64,000 nucleotides of DNA, taken from Gonocerus acuteangulatus. Taxonomy: Eukaryota > Arthropoda > Insecta > Hemiptera > Coreidae. Within the stretch, counting starts at the first letter, position 1, and every line of letters begins with the position of its first letter. The notes under the pieces are model-generated. The model was not told where the DNA came from, did no database searches, and worked only from the letters and a program-made list of their open reading frames with translations. Below, in pieces: positions 41,042-50,200 of the stretch. Position numbers and translations under genes: made by a program. The stretch spans positions 54,334,885-54,398,884 of the forward strand of contig OX328125.1 in the NCBI GenBank assembly GCA_946811695.1. Direction: 5' to 3'.

Positions 41042-44000
41042 GTTTAATAAGGGCAATAATATTAAAATAAAATTATATTTGTAGGCGTTGAACGTTATAT
41101 ACAACGATATGATAATTTTTAATGACTGTGGTTCCGCCTAAAATCTTTCTAGGGAAGTTAATTAAAACTGGAAATATTTTATTAAACTCCGACAACCTCA
41201 ATGAATCAACAAGTTGTACTTTGTTGCAATTAGTGGTTTGCAAGACAAAATGCAATATACGCAAGTTGTTGTAAAAACGATTAACATAAATGTTTTGCCG
41301 TGCATTGGCTTTGGAATTTTGAACCATAAACTGAAATAAGGCCAAATTAATATTACGGAACAAAATAAAAGGGAAACGTACTTGTTTCTTTAAGATTATC
41401 TATTTGATGGTAAAATCGAGTTTATTATGTTTTTGAACTTTTCGTTTTTGAGAGTTTTTTTCATCCCCACTAACCCTTTCTTCAATGTCAGATTTATCCT
41501 CAGCATGAAAAGCATTTTTGTTTTTATAGAATTTCTGACTGTACAAATAAATTTTATTGGATCTTTCACACATGATTCAGTTTGGAAAGATATATAAATA
41601 CAAAAATATTCCTACAACCACGGTTAATATATTCTAATGTGTTTTTAATTTGCTCTAAATAAACTACTAATAACTACTGTAGACTATTCAAAGATAAGCG
41701 TATGAAATAGTGAAATATGCGTTACTCTATGGTACAGAATTACTACGATAAAATGAACTACTTGTGTAAAAATAAATTATAAAGCAATATATTATTCAAA
41801 AGTTACCAGAGTGAAAGTAAATATTTGAAATTTACCTGATGAGGTACTATCAGAGGAACGCATAGTTGTCATAGCAATAGAACATATTTCATCTGTCATA
41901 TTCATAATAATTGGACGGCTTCAGACGGATTTATTTTTTGGACCCTAATCGAAAATTTATTATTTTTTGTAAGGTAGTTTAAGCTTTAAGTTTGTTTTTG
42001 TTTTTTTTTTTTTATATAGTATACTGCTAGTTTATGTTTTCGGAATATATATATATATTTTTTTTTTGGTTTACATTAAATTGGTACGATAAAATTAATT
42101 AAAAATAAATCTAATAAGGGGGATTTAGGAGGGATTTGAGGGGAGAATGTTATTGCTTGAATGTGTATCACGTGTTTATTGTCATGCCCGGGGATGAGGG
42201 AAGGACGGCCGGAGATGGCCGGGTATAGTTAGGCCCTGGCGGAAAACTGAGGCCAGCTCCCTGCAGTAATGGTATACTGCGCATGCTTCGGTCGATCTAC
42301 AACAGGGGTGGGGGTAAGTCCGTTCCCAGCTCCGTGCGTCTGTCCCGAGGACCGAAACTAGAACAAATTAATACCTGTTTAGCAATATACAGGCAAGAGT
42401 TCCGAGTATCTGGATTATGCAGTATAAAGATTAATTATGCAGTATATTAAACTAAGGTTTAAAGTGGATTGTCCGTTTTTACTGGGGTGAAGATGGATCC
42501 CGAAACAGCCAGCAAACATACATCAGAATTATGTTAGAAAAAGCAATAATGCCTAAAGAAACTTTCTAGCTTTTCCCCCCTAATCCATTAACGCCAGGCT
42601 ATATATAAGTTGCCACCCTTCCTAAACAACCAAAGTGCAACAAGGAATCTTCACAACGGGCTCTGGGATGAAAAGACTCAACCTGCTGCAGTCGGGATTC
42701 GAACCTGCATCTCCCACATGAGAATCCAAGGCGTTAACCACTAGACCACGGAGAGACCTTTGTTAATTTTGCACGGCCACTTTTACAGTTAATTAATATT
42801 TGATGAGATGCACTCCAAAAACGTTCAGTGGTCTTCAAAATGCAAAAACGAACTCTATTACATTGCAGGATATTTATCGTTTTTGAATTGCCACCTTTCA
42901 CTCACCAAGATTTCTCAAAGGTTTCCGAGTAAATTTCGAAATTCTCATGTCTGTTATTATTATTATTATTATTTTTTTTTTTTTTAATGCTTTGACTACT
43001 CGAAATGTATTCATCATTTTTATAATATAGTTTTCATGAAAGTCAAAACGTCTGAAAAAGTTTCAAAGTCAATCTGTCGATTTGGAGTTACTGAAATCAG
43101 AAGCCTAGTTTTGTACACTTTTCTCCAAAAAGATTAATGATGCCGCATTGGAAGTGGTTTTATTCGATTCCCCACGGCATAAAACCTATTAAAAGTACAT
43201 CTGTAAGCCTACAAATCCAGAGCCTTAAGCGGCACGATTTTTCGCGCGGATTTCGTCGCATAATCGTTGCATAAGTGGGAGGATTCTGCTGGTTAACGAA
43301 CTTGACTGTTTTTTTTTTATTTATTTAAATTTTAACATCCATTTATTATTGACAACGAATATTATGACGGGTTATTTATAGGTTGCCACCCTTTTCTAGT
43401 CAGGGTAGGGCTGGTGCCTTTTCTTTTATTTTCGAAAGAAAAGCCTACACCTCTAGTGGGAATCGAACCCACGACCTTAGGCACGGAGTACAAACGTCTT
43501 AGCTCTAACGGCCACAGGACCTCGTTGACTATTTCATAACAAACTTTCAACAAAATCGGCAAATTCTGAGGCTGTTAGAGCGCGAACAGCGTTTTGTTTC
43601 GTGGTTTTTGAAACATTTCTCATCGGCACATCTGTATTGCGGTCGACCTTGTGAGGGCGTTCCCTATAGAGAGAGAGGGAGGAAACGCTCTAAATGCCTT
43701 GCAATTATTTGAGGAATACACCTTCTTAGGAAAATGTATTGAAGAACTTGGGGGTCTTATTCAAATATTCTCAAATAGAACGTCATATACGGAGGCATGG
43801 TGTAAAATTGGTTAGCTTTAATCTAATAAATGACGGATGAGTGATACAAATAAGATGTCAGTACCTCTTGAAAAGGATTGAAAAGCACATGGGAAAAGAC
43901 AGTACCATAAACAAATTATTATTATTATTATTATATTTCTTTTTATCTAGAAGACAAAGAAAAATAAGTCCGATAATTGTACACTAAGTTTATACGGCAT

Positions 44001-44138
44001 TTTTAGCGCGGTTCCTCCCTCCCCCATAGGGAGGAACCCCGCTTATAAGGTTGATCTCATGACGCAATCCAGAAGTGCCGACTAGAAAATTTTGCGTTTC
44101 AGAACCCCTAGAGACCGAAAATGATGGTGGTTCAAATT

Positions 44139-44223
<85 letters not shown>

Positions 44224-47150
44224 CTGTTCGCTCTCTAGGTAGAAGACGAAAGGTCCGATTTTGATGAAATTTGGTACAAAAATCCGTCCTCCAATTCGAA
44301 AGGTCAAGTTCGTAAACCAGCAAAATCCGTCCACTGGAAGATTGCGTTTGGGGCGAAATTCGCGCAAAAAAAATCGTAACGCTTACGTTTTTGAGTTCAT
44401 AAGCTTGTAAGCACTCGTTTTATAGGCTTCTTGGGCTACGAAAACGAATGAAACCATTTTCAAGGCAATAGCTTTAACCGTTTTCGAGAAAATTGGAAAA
44501 ATAGTTTTTGAATACCGTTTTTGGTTAGGGTACTTAGAATCATGGGATTCAGTTGAAACATTTTCTGCACGTTCTACTTTCATTAAAACTAATATCTTGA
44601 AATTTGTGTTACGTTTGGAGTTAAGGAAGGGTTAGAATAAAATATTTTATTAACAGACATAAAAAGTTTTGGTAACTTTGTATACTTTCCTTAATAGCTC
44701 GAAAAAGGTTGAGAATCTTGGTAAACGGAAGAATACTATTAGAAAGCTTACTAAATGCTCTACAAAAAAGGTTCTGATGAAAGTTGTGATTAGACGATGT
44801 CAATCGGAGAAATAAGTGCATAAAACTTTAAAGTAATTGATTTCGCTTATTCGAACTGTTCTTTTTGTCTGTTTTTATTCCTTGTTATTTTTTAACTGCT
44901 TATATTTGGATAATGTATTTGATAATAAATCAGGTTAAGAAAAATAAGAAAAACAATTTAATCTTAGAGATATGGATTTCCAAGATATAGCTGTTCAAAT
45001 GCCTAGCGGGGTCCTTCCTAGGGCGGGGACCCATCCAGGTAAGATCGTAAATAAGGCCTTTCTTGAAAGTAAAGATGGAACTGTCAACTTTGGTCCTCCT
45101 CTGCCTCTCGGCACTTTCATTGCTGACGAAGGCTACCAATGAGTAGCCAAAACGTCCTAAATATAGATTTTTTTAACAAAAATCGTATTGAGGTTTCTTT
45201 AGCCGAATCCCAACGATTCCATCTTTACTTATCACCTCGACGGTTAACTATCTAATCTTCATGCTTTCTAGAAATGTGGACCCAAAATAATAACAGCTTC
45301 TATTTTAATCATTTTAAATGAGTCTAGAGATAAGAACGGAACCACGCTAAGATGATGCAGTTCCTGCGAGTCGGACTTTTGTAAATATGTACATGCTTTT
45401 GCCAAATGTGGACCAAGTGATAAGATGGATAGTCCACTTACCATATATGTCGATTACCTGACTAACAAATATCGTAATAATTTGGCAAAAAGTTACTCAG
45501 ATTTTGAAATTCAAAAATAATTGATCGGCTTGTACAGCCCTATTTCCTGAAAAAATACAGTACAATCGACTTATCTAGTACTCTCATTATTGACGTAAGG
45601 CCCTGGAATTTCTGTTTAGTCAAACAAACACATATCCTGTCTACTGAAGCAAAGCCCTATAATTGTCTATTAGTTGGAGTCCTTAAGCACATTCTTAAGG
45701 TATGTGGCTGTTAACCCTTTGATGCATGATTTTTTCTTTTCGCATAAAAAAAATCTGAGAGGTAGAAATAGGCCTCAGGATAACGCGAAAAATACAGAAA
45801 AAAATTCATCGATTTTTTTTGTCGGGAAATTTATGAAAAACTGAAAGATGCCTGTAGGCATCATTGTGCATATGGAGAGGAATGTTTTTGTGAATGAACA
45901 TGTATAAGCATTCACATTTATTGAAACATATAAAGAATTTATGAGTTAAAGTTAAAAAGAACTCTCTTCTCTTTTCATCAAAATTACAAATGGTAATCCT
46001 TGAAACATGATTTGCCTTTAGTTAAACACAAATAAAGTTCACATTTATCACAGTAACCACCATTTATCACAGTATTTAGTAGTTTGGTTCTTGCAGTTTT
46101 CCATCCTGCATTTCATCTTCTGAGATACGTCAGACAGTACATCCTCAAACAAATCATTCAAATCTGAGAAGGGACCATTCAAATCGTCGCCTCCTCTAAA
46201 ACATTGGTTGAAAATACGCGAAGGTTCAGAAAGAACATTGTCGTCGACATCTTCATCATCCTCACTATCATCTGGTGCTGTGATTATATGATTTTTATAT
46301 GATTATAAAAATGTGTTTCTCCTCTCCCCATTACCGATCTGATAATGGGATCCATCGCTCGGACCTCAGTACCAGATGCACGATGGTGCCCACAGGAAAC
46401 AAATGAACAACCATAAAAATTGGCTCAAAAAAATAAAACTTCTATAAAACAAACTTTTATTTCGTAAAATACACCACTAGTACTAAGGAGTACAATTTTT
46501 TTAAGGTCAGAATGGACAGTTTTAATAGTATTGTGGCCTTGCGAAACGGGTTCCCTCGGGTCAGAAACGAGACTCCTGGTTTTGTCAACATTAACTTCTT
46601 TAGCCAACGGCCATAGCCACGTTGAATACACCGGTTCCCCTAGATCACCGAAGTTAAGCAACGTCGGGCGTGGTCAGTACCTGAATGGGTGACCGACCAT
46701 GTGCTGTTGGCATTAGAAAAGGGTGGCAACCTGTAGATAGCCCGGCGCTAATGACCAAGTTGTAGATGCGCCGTAAAAAAAAAAAAAAAAAAATTAACTT
46801 GTTTATTCCTTCTTGGGAACAAAGTACAATGCTCAAAATTTTCCAGTCCCTTTGACACTTGTTGATGCTTACAGGAAACGAAATATAACTTGAAATCACT
46901 CGACATAGTGCTCTGGGAGTGTAAAATATAATATGATGCCTGCAGGCATCACGATGCAACAAAGGGTTAACGATGCACTCACCACAGAAGTTATGAAAAA
47001 TTTCTTCATCGATCAAATTTAATTGGCTAAATATGATTCCAGTTAAAATTTCTAAATACTCATCGATGTATCTATCTATCTTTATATATTTATATATATG
47101 AGAGAAAAAGGCTGGAACAGGACACTGCCCCCCCCCCCATCTCCATCACA

Positions 47151-47211
<61 letters not shown>

Positions 47212-50200
47212 CTGATCGGTAAGCTCAAAAATGATCCGATTTTGACGAAATTGGGGGACAAAAATACGTTGTCCCAAACGAAAACTCAAGTTCGTTAACC
47301 AACAGAATCCGCCTACCGGCTTTCTACTATGTTTTTCGTTTTTGCGAACTTCGCTTTTTTTTTTTTTCTTTAAATAAATTTTACATTAACAAGAATAACC
47401 GTTGTTAATTCACCAACTATTTTACGAAGATAAAACTATTTGAGATGGATTTGTCGATGTGATATGGAGACCATCATCAATATACTTGTCTACCCTCTTG
47501 GATGTGGAGGAAAGAATCTTGTTAAAAATAGAAGGAGTAATTTACAAGTCTGAGGATCTCTTGAGGGGTAAAAAGGAGGCCATTGAATACCAATGCACCT
47601 CTATGCCCTTGGGAAGTTAGGAAATGTAAAACCATGGTTCGGCGGTTTTTAGAAATATGTTCCTCTTATTCTAAGCCAGATATATGCAGTCATCGCGAAT
47701 TATCTTTTCACCATCTTAGGCGAACTGCGCAATGGAAATGGCCACCATAAATAAGTATTTGGATATATTTTATTTTATTGTGATTATAATTGACAAAGTG
47801 ATAGCACAATCTATTTTATAGTTAGCGACTATACTTCTTCTGGAAATGAATATAATAACTTTTAAGAATCGATATATAATCAGCTGGTATATCTGCCCAC
47901 CCTATTGACTTTTTTTTTACTCAGCCGGGGTTGGTGGATGGCTTACTCCTATGGGCTGTCAATAATTGTTTACTCCACAATACCAGAAATATTTTTAGTT
48001 ACAAGCTCCCGAAGAAGCGCCATAATGGCGTGATGTAGAACAGCGAATAAAGGATTTGGAGCTGAAATAACCGTGTGTTTTTACAAATGCCCTGAATATT
48101 TCGTGGCTTCCTTGCCACTTCTTCATAAGCCTTTAGAACACATATTTCGTCTATGAGTCTTAATATGGAGGGCGAAAGGACTTCTAATGGACCGATAATA
48201 TGCTCTGGGGGGTCATAATATGCGGATTCTAATGGACCCATGAAGAAGGGGCATGTAGGCCACGAAATATGTAAGACATTTATAAAACAACATAGTACAA
48301 GATAAATACGCACTAAGTTTTTAAAGATATGCATCCAAAAAAGTGAAATTTAATTGAGATTGCAGAATTACTGCCGATTAGAAAATTATTGATTTGCCCT
48401 TACGTGCCAAAGTTTTTGGTTTCTCGCAAGACAATTCTGTACACGCGTGCACAACTAATGGGAAACATTTTTTATGAAACTAAGAGACACTTTTTAACGT
48501 CACAAGCAAAATTTTATTCGAAAATAAGAAGTAAAAGTGGGTATATACCAGGCAAAACGTTTTTTAGATTGAGTCAGCTGATTGAAAAAGTGGCCAACTT
48601 TTTATATTGATTTTAATTAGAACTTGCTGATGAATGTGCTTAATTATGCAGCTCCTCCGTGACGAAATTTTTATAATTGTTGTAGTGTTTATAAATGTTA
48701 TTGCTAAAAGATATCTGAGTAAGTAGCTATAGCCTAAATTACATTCTTTTTTTTTCCTTGGTTTTTAAAGACCACTCAACCACTATTGGGTCATTTGTGC
48801 CTCTTGGTCGGTCCATTGGTAGCATCGAACGCAGAGACAGAGCCCGACGGCCAGCGGGAGGCGGACCTAGCCAAGGTCGAGTAGAGTCCTCGTGCCAGTC
48901 CTACCTTAGTGGCCCGCATCTGGTGACTGGCTGCTAGGTCTATGATAGAAGGTGTGCTTGCTGGTGCCAGGGCAACCAAACCTTCACAGACCGCATGTGG
49001 GGGGGCTCGTCCCCAACCCTAGCCAAGCCCATCGCTCCCGCCGACCCACGCGCCCCGCCTCCGCCCCGAACGCCACCAACGGTCAAAGATAAAAAGTAAT
49101 TATAACAAAATTTTCCTTAGTAAATGTCTTAATAATTTGAATTATACCAATTAATCATGGCTTATACAATTTTTAAGGGACTAATATGTTTTACATTTAC
49201 TGTTAAGTGAGTTTGAGATGAAATTTTTATCGAAATATATTCTAGAGGCCAATACTGTTTATAATAGGTGTTGATTGGGTAAAAGATTTTACTTTACAAT
49301 TAAGAATCGTTAAAGTCAGAACTAAATTTTGTTTTTCAAATTGGTTTTATCAAGGAAAGAAAAAATATTTGTCAGATGAACTGAATTATCGCCTAGTAGC
49401 TCTCTAAGATGTATCGGGAGACTCAGTCGAACTCGCTCGTCTTCACATGCTCTACACTCCGTCAGGATATGCTTTACAGTGAGGGGCACGCCACAAACCT
49501 CGCACTCCGGAGGCTCCCCCCTCTCCATGAGATAGCCGTGCGTCAGTCTTGTGTGGCCTATCCGCAATCTTGAGAGGATCACTGATTCCCTCCTATTATC
49601 CCGCTCCGAACTAGCCCACTTACACACTTCATCCTTAATCTCCCTGAGTTTATCTCCCAATTCCAAATTAATCCACTCCCTTTGCCAAATCTTTATTGTT
49701 TCAGACTTAACTATAGAATTAATGTCTCTGAGTGGGATACCTAAGAATTTAAAACCGCTTATAGAAGCGTTTTTTGCTAGCTCATCCACCACTGTATTTT
49801 CTTTAATGTCACAATGACCAGGGATCCAGACGAAATTAATTTTGAACATATTTTTATTCAATTCGTTAATACTGTATAGAATGTCGGAAATCATAGTATC
49901 ATGGGTGTAAATATTCTGTAAACTAATTATTGATGATAATGAATCAGTACAAATAACTACATTAGAATGGCTAGGTGGAATAATATTTAATGCTTTTTTT
50001 AATTGCTAATAGTTCGGCGGAATAACTAGAACAATGAGGAGAGAGAGAAAACAAGTATTGTCGTCCTTCGCAGAGGGCGGCAGCTCCCACACCATTAGCA
50101 CTTTTCGACCCATCTGTATATATGTACGTGGAAGGAGGCATACTTGCTTTAATTTTATTTAACTCTGCAGAGTAAAAATATGGCGGAGTTTCTTTTTTTA

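Noticed and set aside
43990..44367. 125-codon open frame with a long Ile-Tyr repeat
   Set aside because: It is the translation of a (TA)n array and the Helitron-like repeat, not a protein. The same applies to similar frames at 2258, 15785, 17961, 27023, 47098 and 58531.
46603..46711. Functional 5S rRNA gene
   Set aside because: It is internally deleted, lacks the T-run terminator, continues into a SINE body with poly-A and is flanked by a target duplication.
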